Source of the DNA: Sedimentisphaerales bacterium
Lineage (GTDB): Bacteria > Planctomycetota > Phycisphaerae > Sedimentisphaerales > SG8-4
NCBI GenBank assembly: GCA_016928975.1
Contig: JAFGJR010000010.1
Location: 1-9,325 of the forward strand
Direction: 5' to 3'
Length of the DNA: 9,325 nucleotides
Shown piece after piece: positions 1 to 7,616 of this stretch. The position numbers were made by a program, and so were the translations under genes. Position 1 is the stretch's first letter; every line of letters starts with the position of its first letter. Under the pieces are notes generated by a model. That model saw only the letters and a list, made by a program, of their open reading frames with translations. It did not search any database and was not told the DNA's origin.

Positions 1-1209
1 AAGACACAGGCGAAGCCGAAGAAACCTCCGCGCGTCGAAGTAGTGGCGGCTGAGAAGACGCGGCTGGTGGAGCGTCTGGAGACCACGGGAAACATCGTTG
101 CGGCCAACACGGCGACCTTGGAGGCCACGGTGGAAGGCCCGATTTCCTTCTGCCCCTGGCGAGAGGGCGACCGTGTGGACCGGGCCGGACAGAAACTGAT
201 TGAGATTGATCGGCCGCTTTATCGCCAGGAGCGTGCCGCGGCTGAGGCCGTGCTGGCTGTGGCCAAGGCAAAGCTGGCCGATCTCAAGGCCGGCGCGCGT
301 CCTGAGGAAATCAGGCAGGCGAAGGAATCTGTTCGGCATTTCGAGGATTGCACCGAGTTTGCCAAGGCCGACCTGGACAGGATCAGGTCGCTGGTCGAGA
401 GCGGCTCGCTCCCCGCGGAAGCTGTGGAAAAAGCCCGTGTCAGCTACGTGGCGTGCCACACACAGCTTGAGGCCGCCAAAGAGCAACTGGCGATGCTCGA
501 AGCAGGGCCGACCAAGACTGAAATCGCTGTCGCTCAGGCTGCGGTTGATGAAGCCGCTGCCAGGGTCGGCCTCGCCCAGGCCAAGCTTGACGAATGCACG
601 CTTAAGGCTCCTTTTGCAGGTATTCTTACCGAAGTTCTCGTCCGCCCGGGCGATCTGGCGCAGCCCCGAACGCGGCTGCTGAAGATGATGGATCCCTCGT
701 CGCTGGTGGTGCGGGCGGGATTGCCCGAGAGTTGTGCCGCCGACCTCCACATAGGCACCGAGGCCGTGGTCCGCCTGGATGCATTCCCGGGAAAGACATT
801 TGCTGGGCGGATCGAGCGGATCTACCCGCGTCTGGAATGGGATTCCCGCACGCGGATCATCGAGGTAAGAATCATTGACCCCGTCGACTTGATACCCCAC
901 CTGTTCGCCAGGATCTCTGTTCAGGGCCGAGTCATCGATGATGCTGTGGTCGTTCCGGATGCAGCCATCGTAACCACGCCAAGAGGGCATAAGACCGCCT
1001 ACATCCTCAACGACGGCAAGGCGAGCCTGCGCACCGTCACGCTCGGATTAGAGCGGGAAGGTCGCGTGCAGGTCACTGATGGGATCCAGCCCGGCGAGAT
1101 GGTCATCGTCGCAGGGAATCTCAACCTCAAGGACGGGGCTAGCGTGCAGTCAGGTATGGCGGTGAAGGCTCTGGCCACGGAGAAGACAACGGAGAGTAAC
1201 AAGCCATGA
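1..1209 (+). CDS. RND efflux periplasmic adaptor (membrane fusion protein, HlyD/AcrA-like), 5' truncated
   Basis: This is a periplasmic adaptor that would link an inner-membrane RND pump to an outer-membrane channel. The reading frame is open to the left edge: the codons before the GTG at 43 encode KTQAKPKKPPRVEV, a typical linker before the first beta strand of adaptors. The GTG is therefore probably not the start, and the signal peptide or lipobox lies upstream, outside the window. Visible 402 residues, numbered from window base 1. A lipoyl-like half (ATVEGPISF, EGDRVDRAGQ) is followed by an Ala/Glu/Lys-rich helical hairpin (about residues 75-190). The second lipoyl half carries LKAPFAGIL and RPGDLAQ. 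The beta-barrel has the SRTRIIEVR stretch, and the membrane-proximal domain has VVVPDAAIV and GIQPGEMVIVAG. The stop overlaps the pump start by 4 bases (ATGA), so the two are translationally coupled. The family is clear; the exported substrate is not. Confidence 0.93.
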   Translation, partial: KTQAKPKKPPRVEVVAAEKTRLVERLETTGNIVAANTATLEATVEGPISFCPWREGDRVDRAGQKLIEIDRPLYRQERAAAEAVLAVAKAKLADLKAGARPEEIRQAKESVRHFEDCTEFAKADLDRIRSLVESGSLPAEAVEKARVSYVACHTQLEAAKEQLAMLEAGPTKTEIAVAQAAVDEAAARVGLAQAKLDECTLKAPFAGILTEVLVRPGDLAQPRTRLLKMMDPSSLVVRAGLPESCAADLHIGTEAVVRLDAFPGKTFAGRIERIYPRLEWDSRTRIIEVRIIDPVDLIPHLFARISVQGRVIDDAVVVPDAAIVTTPRGHKTAYILNDGKASLRTVTLGLEREGRVQVTDGIQPGEMVIVAGNLNLKDGASVQSGMAVKALATEKTTESNKP

Positions 1210-4200
1210 GGATCACTGGTACCGCACTAAAGCGTCCTGTTGCCGCCACGGTTCTCACCATCGCCGTTGTGGCTGCCGGGCTGTTCAGCCTGACACAACT
1301 TGACGTCAACTACCTGCCCGACATCTCCTATCCGATGGTGAAGATTCACATCTGGTGGCGCGGGGCGACGGCGGACGATATCGAGAACAACATCGCCGAT
1401 CCGCTGGAAGAAGTTATTGCCACGGTGGATGATCTCGATTACATCGAGTCCTCCAGCATCGAGGGCATGTACACGCTGCTGGCCAACTTCAAGTATGGCG
1501 TGGACGTGGAAGTGGCCTTCCAGGACGTCGTGGCTGCCATGGGCCGCGTCACCAAGAAGCTGCCGCGAGACATGGATCCGCCGGTGATCATCAAGGCCGA
1601 CCCATCGCAACTGCCGGCTATTGAGGTGATGCTTACGTCAGACGAACACGACGCCGTTTGGCTTCGCGAGTGGGCCGATGAATGGCTCATCGACCGGCTG
1701 ACAGCCGTGCCAGGCTCGGCCGGCGCCGAGGTGGTCGGCGGGCTGGAGCGAGAAATCCGCGTCCACCTTGATCCGGAACGTCTTCAGGCCTTCAAGCTTT
1801 CCCCGGCGCGGGTGGCCAAGGCCCTTTACGAAGAGAATGTCGAGACGTTCGCCGGCCGTGTGACCATTGAGCCTCGCGAGATCATTGTCAGGACCATGGG
1901 CGAATTCGAGGATCTTCAAGAGATCGAGAACGTCGTCATCGCGATAGGCTCTGGCGGTGAGGAAATCTATATCAAGGATATCGCCCGCGTGGAAGACGCG
2001 CACGCGGAGATGCGCATCGGTACGCACTTCAACGGCCGGCCCTGCGTCCAGTTCAAGGTGCTCAAGCAATACGCCGCCAACCCCGTCACCGTGGCCGAGG
2101 GCGTCAAGGCGCGCCTGGATGAACTGCAACGAGGCGGTGATATTCCACAAGACGTTCACTTCGCCTATGTGGAGGACGACGGCGTCTATGTGAGGAACGC
2201 CGTCAACAGCGTGAAGGATTCGGCGATTGTGGCCGCCGTGCTCGTGGTCCTTGTCGTCTATCTCTTCCTGGGGCGATGGCGGCAGGTGATCGTCATGGTC
2301 GTTGCCTTGCCGGTGACCCTGTTGGCCAACTTTGCCCTGATGAAGGCCGCCGACTTCTCCATTAACGTGTTCTCCCTGGGAGGACTGGTGGTTGCGCTGG
2401 GGGTGATTCTGGACAACTCGATCGTGGTTCTGGAGAACATCACGCGATTGAAGTCCGAGGGCGTGGAAGACTATGCCCTACGCGGCACGCAGGAGGTCGG
2501 CTCGGCCATCGTCGCCGCCACTCTCACGTTCCTCGTCATCTTCATGCCGTTCGTGTTCGTTCCCGGCATGGTGGCCATCCTGCTCAGCGAACTCGTCTTT
2601 GTAGTCGGCGGGGTCGTACTGATTTCCCTGTTGATTGCACTGACCCTCACGCCGCTTTTGGCCGACAGGCTGCTTCGCCGGGAGAAGGCCGGACGTTTGT
2701 CCCATGTGGCCAGAGCCTTTGACCGCGTTATCGGGTTCGGCCTTCGAGTCTACCAGCACTTGCTTAACGGCTGTCTGCGCATAAGGTGGCTTGTCGTTCT
2801 TCTTGCGCTATCACTGTTCGGCGCCGGGCTGTGGTTGGCCACACGCTCGGGTACCGAGTTCCTGCCGAAACTGGACGACGGCCGGGTCATGGTCAAGCTC
2901 AAGATGCCTAGCGGCACGTCCCTGGCCGAGGTGGACCGGATTCTGGCACGGGTGGAAAACCGGCTTCAGGACTTGCCCGAGATCGAGAGCAGGTTCCGCC
3001 TTTCCGGCGGCAGGGTCTTCGGGCTCTACACCCTGGAGGTAGGCAACGAGGGCAATTTGGATATCCAACTTGTTCCACGAAGCCAGCGCGACATCACCAC
3101 CGCACAGTTCGTCAAGAAGATCCGACCCTGGGTTGCCGAGATGCAGTCGCAGGAGCCGGGCGCGAAACTGCCTGTCATGCCAAGACCTATCAAGGGCCTG
3201 CGCAAGGTGGGTGAGCAGGACGTGGAGGTCTACGTCAAAGGCAGCGACGCCGTATTGCTTTACGAGTTCTCGGAAAAGTTGGCGGCCCAGCTCGGCAAGA
3301 CGCCGGGATTGTCCGGCGTGAACATCTCCATGGACATGACCAAGCCGGAGTACCGAGTGTATATCGACCGTGCCCGCGCGTCGGCGATGGGAATCTCCGT
3401 CAACCAACTGGCTACCACTCTGCGAACCCAGGTGCAAGGGCTCGCGGCCACTCAGTACCGCGAAGGAGTCGAGTACTATCCCATTCGAGTCATGGTCCCC
3501 GAAATCTCGCTGTCCAGCAAGACGGATGTGGAAAACCTGATCGTGGAGACTCGCCACGGCGAACCGATCTATCTGCGAGACATCGCCGAAGTCCGCAGGG
3601 CCGTAGGCCCTGTCGAAATCTCCCGAGAGGACCAAGTCATCAGGGTCATCGTTCGCGCCGACCCCGCCGGCGTGAGCGTCGGTGAGGCCTTGGCCCGCGC
3701 CGAAAAGGCCGCCATTGACCTCCAGCCGCCCCCGGGCGTCGAGGTTTCCATGGGCAGCCAAGCCCGCTTTATGAAGGAAAGCCGTCAAGTCCTGGGGCTG
3801 ATCATCGGCTTTGCCGCCCTGTTTGCTTACGTGATTCTGGCCATTCAGTATGAGTCCTTTGTGTTGCCTTTCCTCATTATCGTGAACGTGCCCCTGGCAT
3901 TAACCGGAGCCCTGCTCGCGCTGTCTTTCGCGGGGGCTTCGGTCGGCGTGACAGTGCAGATCGGCATCCTGGTCATGATGGGCGGCATCACGTCACAGGG
4001 CGTGGTCCTGTTGACCCTGGCCGAGGAATATCGCCGAGGCGGGCTGACGCCCCAGGAGGCCATCTGCAAGGCCGCCCCGACTCGTGTACGCCCGATCTTG
4101 ATGACCCAGTTGACCACGGTGCTCGGACTGATACCGCTGGCGATGAATCTCGGCGAGGAAGGCGGCATGCTCGTGACGATGGCCATTGCCGTAATCGGCG

Positions 4201-4307
4201 GGTTGCTCTATTCGCTCCTGCTGACGCTGTTGTTCCTACCGGCGGCCTATGGACTGGTGCGGGCCAGACAACGAGGAGGAAAACCAGAAGAAGGTCTCGC
4301 TGGATGA
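1206..4307 (+). CDS. RND-family efflux pump inner-membrane permease (HAE-1-like)
   Basis: This is a proton-driven inner-membrane pump of the AcrB/MdtB/CusA superfamily and the partner of the adaptor just upstream. Its 1033 residues are full length. TM1 lies at about 12-31, followed by a large periplasmic porter loop (LDVNYLPDISYPMV, then LPRDMDPPVI). TM2 lies at about 339-357. TM4 holds LDNSIVVLEN (D403-N404). TM7 lies at about 529-546, followed by the second periplasmic loop with GTEFLPKLDDG. TM8 lies at about 863-882, TM10 carries GGITSQGVVLL, and the C-terminal RVRPILMTQLTTVLGLIPLA is the usual RND signature. Aligned by eye to AcrB, D407 is kept (D403), D408 is Asn404 and K940 is Ser930. 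Many RND pumps have DN in TM4, but Ser at the lysine site is less usual. The start is ATG with GGAGAG 9 bases upstream, overlapping the adaptor stop. CusA-type substrates are possible, but I saw no convincing methionine ladder. Confidence 0.95.
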   Translation: MRITGTALKRPVAATVLTIAVVAAGLFSLTQLDVNYLPDISYPMVKIHIWWRGATADDIENNIADPLEEVIATVDDLDYIESSSIEGMYTLLANFKYGVDVEVAFQDVVAAMGRVTKKLPRDMDPPVIIKADPSQLPAIEVMLTSDEHDAVWLREWADEWLIDRLTAVPGSAGAEVVGGLEREIRVHLDPERLQAFKLSPARVAKALYEENVETFAGRVTIEPREIIVRTMGEFEDLQEIENVVIAIGSGGEEIYIKDIARVEDAHAEMRIGTHFNGRPCVQFKVLKQYAANPVTVAEGVKARLDELQRGGDIPQDVHFAYVEDDGVYVRNAVNSVKDSAIVAAVLVVLVVYLFLGRWRQVIVMVVALPVTLLANFALMKAADFSINVFSLGGLVVALGVILDNSIVVLENITRLKSEGVEDYALRGTQEVGSAIVAATLTFLVIFMPFVFVPGMVAILLSELVFVVGGVVLISLLIALTLTPLLADRLLRREKAGRLSHVARAFDRVIGFGLRVYQHLLNGCLRIRWLVVLLALSLFGAGLWLATRSGTEFLPKLDDGRVMVKLKMPSGTSLAEVDRILARVENRLQDLPEIESRFRLSGGRVFGLYTLEVGNEGNLDIQLVPRSQRDITTAQFVKKIRPWVAEMQSQEPGAKLPVMPRPIKGLRKVGEQDVEVYVKGSDAVLLYEFSEKLAAQLGKTPGLSGVNISMDMTKPEYRVYIDRARASAMGISVNQLATTLRTQVQGLAATQYREGVEYYPIRVMVPEISLSSKTDVENLIVETRHGEPIYLRDIAEVRRAVGPVEISREDQVIRVIVRADPAGVSVGEALARAEKAAIDLQPPPGVEVSMGSQARFMKESRQVLGLIIGFAALFAYVILAIQYESFVLPFLIIVNVPLALTGALLALSFAGASVGVTVQIGILVMMGGITSQGVVLLTLAEEYRRGGLTPQEAICKAAPTRVRPILMTQLTTVLGLIPLAMNLGEEGGMLVTMAIAVIGGLLYSLLLTLLFLPAAYGLVRARQRGGKPEEGLAG

Positions 4308-4329
4308 CTCCGGCCTCAGGGCCTATAAT
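4301..4329 (+). promoter_or_regulatory. Weak candidate sigma70 promoter before the 78-residue gene
   Basis: A perfect TATAAT lies at 4324-4329 in otherwise GC-rich sequence. The hexamer 17 bases upstream (TGGATG, 4301-4306) matches TTGACA at only three positions. It overlaps the end of the pump gene and would start transcription about 60 bases before the small gene at 4399. It could give that gene its own transcript, or the -10 match may be chance. Confidence 0.28.
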
Positions 4330-4398
4330 CCTCGGGAGAGACCGTGCGGGCTGCGCCCCGACCCATAAGGATAGGGCATCAGGAAGAAGGTGGCTGCC

Positions 4399-4635
4399 AT
4401 GGTGGGTAAGCGCGTTTGCAGATGGTACGACAGCACCTCGGGCATGAAACGGGCCTTTGATCGCGGGTTGCTCGACAGAAAATGGATCGACGACTACTGC
4501 CTTCGCGGCGGCCAGGGGTGCGTCAGAAAACGGCGATTCGAGCATGAGGGCTACATCTCCCCCGACTACGTCCTGCCAGACGGCAGCGTGGACGAAACCC
4601 TGAAGAAGATCGTTGAGCAAGAGGGGGGCTTCTGA
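4399..4635 (+). CDS. Small conserved hypothetical protein with a CxW-YD / YC / CVR motif pattern
   Basis: This is a 78-residue soluble protein of unknown function. The ATG at 4399 is chosen because AGAAGG ends 8 bases upstream; an in-frame GTG at 4390 would add three residues but has poorer SD spacing. Recognisable stretches are VCRWYD (C7), MKRAFDRG, LDRKWIDDYC (C34), CVRKR (C41) and YVLPDGSVDETLKKI. From memory, this resembles a family of roughly 80-residue proteins in anaerobes with CxWYDxCPMKxF near the N-terminus, often annotated vaguely and sometimes linked to uracil-DNA glycosylase entries. Those carry a further Cys before PMK that is replaced here (DSTSGMK). If the family binds a metal or cluster through four Cys, this copy lacks one. 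It has no membrane segment. It lies 91 bases after the pump gene on the same strand, so co-transcription is possible but no functional link is evident. Confidence 0.75.
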   Translation: MVGKRVCRWYDSTSGMKRAFDRGLLDRKWIDDYCLRGGQGCVRKRRFEHEGYISPDYVLPDGSVDETLKKIVEQEGGF

Positions 4636-4798
4636 CGTTACCAGCATACCGTCTCGGGATCAGGCAAAGGGGGGGCATTGCGCGCCACCGCCGGGCAGAT
4701 CCCTCCGGCAAGCGGCCAATAAGGGCCTCGCTGCCCCAGCAGGTGTTATAGGAAAGGCTGTTTTGCCAGAACGTTGAAGACTGGCCACGCTCGAGCGA
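4636..4798. other. Convergent intergenic region with small inverted repeats, no clear terminator
   Basis: The two halves of the window converge here. A perfect 10-base palindrome, CGCTCGAGCG (4788-4797), abuts the permease stop codon. A GCCAG/CTGGC stem with an 11-base loop lies near 4765-4785, and a GGCC/GGCC stem lies near 4716-4729. None is followed by a T-run in either direction, so no intrinsic terminator can be called confidently. No coding potential was recognised. Confidence 0.5.
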
Positions 4799-5532
4799 TT
4801 ATACGATCCACTTCCTTCTGATGTTCCGCAGGCTCACGGTGAACAGCACCACACAGAATACCGACAACAGGCCGAAATCCAGGGCCAGCGGCATGTGAGG
4901 CGACCGGTGGATTGAGGCGTGCAACACGTCCGCTCCGTACGTGAGCGGCAGGGCGTAGGACAACGGACGCAGCCAGGCGGGAAGCTGCTCCAGCGGAAAG
5001 AACAGGCCGCACAGGAAGATCATCGGGAAACGGAAGAAGTTCGAGAAGGTCTGGGCCTCGAAGACCTCCTTCACGGAAACCGCGATGAACAATCCGAGGA
5101 AGGTGGAGCTGACGGCGATCAGGATAACGACGGGTGTCAGGACGGCCCAGTTGACCGCCGACAGGTCCGTCAGAAACGACGCGATGAGAAGCGGCACGAA
5201 GGCGTTGACCACGCCGAAGAGGATCGCGCCGGTGGTTTTGGCCAGCATCAGGACCTCCAGCGAGATGGGGGCCAGCAACAGCCGCTCGAACGATCGGCCC
5301 TTCTTCTCGAACGTCACCGTTACCGAAAGCACGCTGGTCGTGCCGAAAAGAATGCTCAGGGCCACCAGCCCCGGGAGCAGAGTCGGCAGATTCTCCATCC
5401 CCAGCCCAGACCGAATGGAGAACATGGCGATCCAGACCAGCGGAAACAGCAGGCCCCAACTGATGTTCGGCGGCTTGAGATAGTACGACCGCATGTCCTT
5501 GGCCAGGATGTTCCAGAAGGCAACCCATGCTT

Positions 5533-5536
<4 letters not shown>
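4799..5536 (-). CDS. ABC-2 type transporter permease
   Basis: This is the membrane half of an ABC-2 exporter, paired with the ATPase encoded immediately before it. The 245 residues carry about six hydrophobic segments, at roughly 28-42, 52-74, 98-122, 130-154, 168-182 and 217-236. The cytoplasmic TFEKKGRSFERLLLAPI between TM2 and TM3 and the FFPLEQLPAWLRPLSYALPLTY segment near the C-terminus are typical of the NodJ/DrrB-like ABC2_membrane family. The ATG at 5536 overlaps the ATPase TGA (ATGA), and GGAGG sits 6 bases upstream inside the ATPase gene, so translation is coupled. An upstream in-frame extension runs through ATPase coding sequence and is not used. The N-terminal YYLKPPNISWG motif looks characteristic of a particular ABC-2 subgroup (from memory). 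The substrate is unknown; lipid, drug and metabolite exporters all have this shape. Confidence 0.92.
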
Positions 5537-6525
<989 letters not shown>

Positions 6526-6633
6526 TTCCGGCCTCCTTCGGCACCATTGTCCTGCATCCGCGTGGCCCCGTGGTGCCAGGGCGTCCAATCTCCCGGCAGC
6601 CAGGTGGCTGTGCGTTGCCGCAGCGGTCCCGAC
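6526..6633 (-). other. 108-base intercistronic spacer with inverted repeats between the DsrE-like and ABC ATPase genes
   Basis: This is the only sizeable gap in an otherwise overlapping operon. It contains GGCACCA (6540-6546) and its exact complement TGGTGCC (6571-6577) around a 24-base loop, immediately before the ATPase SD. It also contains CAGCC/GGCTG (6597-6601 and 6606-6610, 4-base loop), which competes with CGGCA/TGCCG (6594-6598 and 6616-6620). There is no T-run for a terminator and no convincing promoter. It could set the relative expression of the small thiol proteins and the exporter, or be an mRNA-processing site. Confidence 0.45.
6532..6538 (-). promoter_or_regulatory. Shine-Dalgarno AAGGAGG deciding the GTG start of the ABC ATPase
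   Basis: A near-perfect SD lies 6 bases before the GTG at 6525. It begins two bases after the 3' arm of a 7-bp inverted repeat (ending at 6540), so the SD lies directly beneath a possible mRNA hairpin. Confidence 0.75.
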
Positions 6634-6954
6634 TCATACGGTTACCAGCTTGTCGGAATCGCGCACGATCTCGTACTGGTCCTTCAGTGTCGAAAGCGGG
6701 CAGATCTCCGACCCGTTGGAATTGCGCAGTTTCAGACAGGCTCCGCAGGCGAGGAACTCTCCGCCAGCGTCCAAGACCTTCTGCGCCTGGGTTGTCACGT
6801 CGAACTTGGAGTCGTCGATCTTGTCAATGTCCACGCCTTTGCCGGACAGGAAGATGCGCACCTTGTCCCCCTGCTCCAGGCTGTAGAGCGCCAGGCGCAG
6901 GGCGTTGAAGACCGTCTCCGGGTCGGTCTGCGTGATGATCATGCCGAGGTTCAT
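6634..6954 (-). CDS. DsrE/DsrF-like family protein (putative sulfur-relay or thiol protein)
   Basis: This is a 106-residue cytoplasmic protein with the DsrE/TusD-like fold. It opens with a beta strand, MNLGMIITQTDPE, followed by the helix TVFNALRLALYSLEQGDKV, which is the usual order. The core motif is FLACGACLKLR (C70-x2-C73), followed by SEICPLSTLKD (C85) and a terminal YEIVRDSDKLVTV. Members of this family carry persulfide sulfur on cysteines in sulfur oxidation and tRNA thiolation, but many stand-alone members are uncharacterised, so a sulfur-carrier role is inference. The start at 6954 has AGGAG 9 bases upstream and overlaps the TGA of the Cys-rich gene by 4 bases (ATGA), indicating translational coupling. 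It sits between a Cys-rich peptide gene and an ABC exporter, under an ArsR-type regulator, rather than in a dsr or tus locus. Confidence 0.9.
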   Translation of the reverse strand: MNLGMIITQTDPETVFNALRLALYSLEQGDKVRIFLSGKGVDIDKIDDSKFDVTTQAQKVLDAGGEFLACGACLKLRNSNGSEICPLSTLKDQYEIVRDSDKLVTV

Positions 6955-7109
6955 GAACGCTGCTCCTTCCGGCTGCCCTTGGGAAGGCAGGGATACCCCG
7001 CGACATCACCGTGGCACTTGCGCACTTGCTCAAGGGTGCAGTCCCGGGGTTTGCCTTTCAGCTTCTCCGGCCTCCGGCAGCCTTCCTTCTTTTCATTGCA
7101 ACAAGACAT
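6951..7109 (-). CDS. Small Cys-rich protein (52 residues, six cysteines)
   Basis: This is a short cytoplasmic protein with cysteines at 3, 4, 11, 24, 32 and 41, plus His33 directly after C32. The core reads RPEKLKGKPRDC, then TLEQVRKCHGDV and YPC. I recall similar small proteins with P-E-x-L-K-G-K-P and C-H-G motifs in anaerobes, but I cannot name a family. Metal, Fe-S or persulfide binding is a plausible inference from the Cys content. The ATG at 7109 is chosen over an upstream in-frame ATG at 7142 because AAGGAG lies 6 bases upstream and the Cys-rich part begins here. It overlaps the end of the regulator gene by 17 bases and the DsrE-like start by 4. Both overlaps, good SD sites on both sides and conserved-looking motifs argue that it is real. 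Confidence 0.8.
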   Translation of the reverse strand: MSCCNEKKEGCRRPEKLKGKPRDCTLEQVRKCHGDVAGYPCLPKGSRKEQRS

Positions 7110-7419
7110 CTCCGTCTCCTTCCATGTCCTTGCTGGCGCCATGCTCCGAGTCCAGCAACCTGTCGATTTCCTCTCGCCACGCGGTGAGAGTTTTTTCGTT
7201 CAGCCGATAGTGGACGAAGTAACCTCGCTTCTCGTCGATTACCAGGCCGGCATCGCGCATGATCCGCAGGTGCTGTGACACCGCCCCCTGGGTCACATCG
7301 AGCCGCGCCGCCAGGGCATTGACGCAGAGCACGCGCCCTTTCAGCAATTGCACAATGCGGACGCGGGTCGCGACTGACAAGACCTTGGCAATTCTGGCCA
7401 GATCCTTTGCGTTCATCAT
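7093..7419 (-). CDS. ArsR/SmtB-family winged-helix transcriptional regulator
   Basis: This is a 108-residue DNA-binding repressor-type protein and the first gene of the leftward operon. The pattern is typical: helix DLARIAKVLSVATRVRIVQLL, then LCVNALAARLDVTQGAVSQHLRIMRDAGLV as the helix-turn-helix with recognition helix, then the wing EKRGYFVHYRLN and a C-terminal dimer helix. The metal motif ELCVCDL of classical ArsR is partly kept as VLCVNAL: C32 is present, and the second Cys is Asn34. Arsenite sensing through the classical site is therefore unlikely, although one Cys could still take part in thiol sensing. The start is ATG 7419, with GGAGA 5 bases upstream; ATG 7416 directly after is equally possible. 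The longer frame to 7482 runs through the promoter and is rejected. It probably autoregulates the operon. Confidence 0.92.
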   Translation of the reverse strand: MMNAKDLARIAKVLSVATRVRIVQLLKGRVLCVNALAARLDVTQGAVSQHLRIMRDAGLVIDEKRGYFVHYRLNEKTLTAWREEIDRLLDSEHGASKDMEGDGDVLLQ

Positions 7420-7435
7420 TAAAGTCTCCGCGCAT

Positions 7436-7464
7436 ATACTATCACAGCGCCTATGGACCGTCAA
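7436..7464 (-). promoter_or_regulatory. Sigma70-like promoter for the ArsR-led operon
   Basis: On the minus strand, TTGACG (7464-7459, 5 of 6 to consensus) and TAGTAT (7441-7436, 4 of 6) are separated by exactly 17 bases. Predicted transcription would start near 7429, leaving a leader of only about 10 bases, so the start falls on the SD GGAGA (7429-7425). A regulator bound over this element would block the whole operon. CATA/TATG half-sites (7433-7436 and 7452-7455) flank the spacer but are too short to call an operator. Confidence 0.55.
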
Positions 7465-7525
7465 GCGAGTGCAAGCCGTCACTCCTTACAATCACACGAA
7501 CGTGTTCACGGTCGAGCGGCGCTGA

Positions 7526-7563
7526 CGCTGGCGTAATGGCGGGTTGTTCTCCGCCTGGCAGCG
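7526..7563. repeat. Two-part hairpin between the sulfatase gene and the ArsR promoter
   Basis: GGCGG (7538-7542) and CCGCC (7551-7555) form a stem with an 8-base loop. It is nested inside CGCTG (7526-7530) and CAGCG (7559-7563). It lies immediately downstream of the larger hairpin over the sulfatase stop. No T-run follows on the minus strand, so termination by this element is only possible. Confidence 0.4.
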
Positions 7564-7616
7564 GGATGCGCAACACCAGTCGACGAACCTGTCGACCGCG
7601 TTGTGGCTACGCATCC
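7564..7616 (-). terminator. 53-base inverted repeat spanning the sulfatase stop codon; possible terminator or mRNA 3'-end structure
   Basis: The outer arms GGATGCG (7564-7570) and CGCATCC (7610-7616) are exact complements. Inside them CAAC (7571-7574) pairs with GTTG (7600-7603), and two GTCGAC copies (7579-7584 and 7591-7596) form the apical 6-bp stem with a 6-base loop. About 17 pairs form in total, with one bulge and one internal loop. The sulfatase TAG (7609-7607) lies in the bulge. No U-tract follows, so it is not a canonical rho-independent terminator; a 3'-end protective structure is an alternative. Confidence 0.42.

Noticed and set aside
43..45. GTG at 43 as the start of the adaptor gene
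   Set aside because: The frame is open to the window edge and the upstream codons encode a normal adaptor linker; an adaptor starting here would lack its export signal.
2811..3788. Minus-strand open frame (325 codons) inside the RND pump gene
   Set aside because: It is a shadow of the pump coding sequence; the His/Asp/Gly-rich product matches nothing known to me.
4304..4447. 47-codon frame whose ATG overlaps the pump stop (ATGA)
   Set aside because: The overlap looks like coupling, but the product has no family features and the frame conflicts with the better-supported gene starting at 4399.
4764..4786. GCCAG/CTGGC stem as terminator for the permease gene
   Set aside because: Only 5 bp with an 11-base loop, and followed by AAAACAG and not a U-tract on the minus strand.
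6526..6588. N-terminal extension of the ATPase to 6588
   Set aside because: The added residues are outside the ABC fold, overlap the hairpin and SD, and the GTG at 6525 has an ideal SD.
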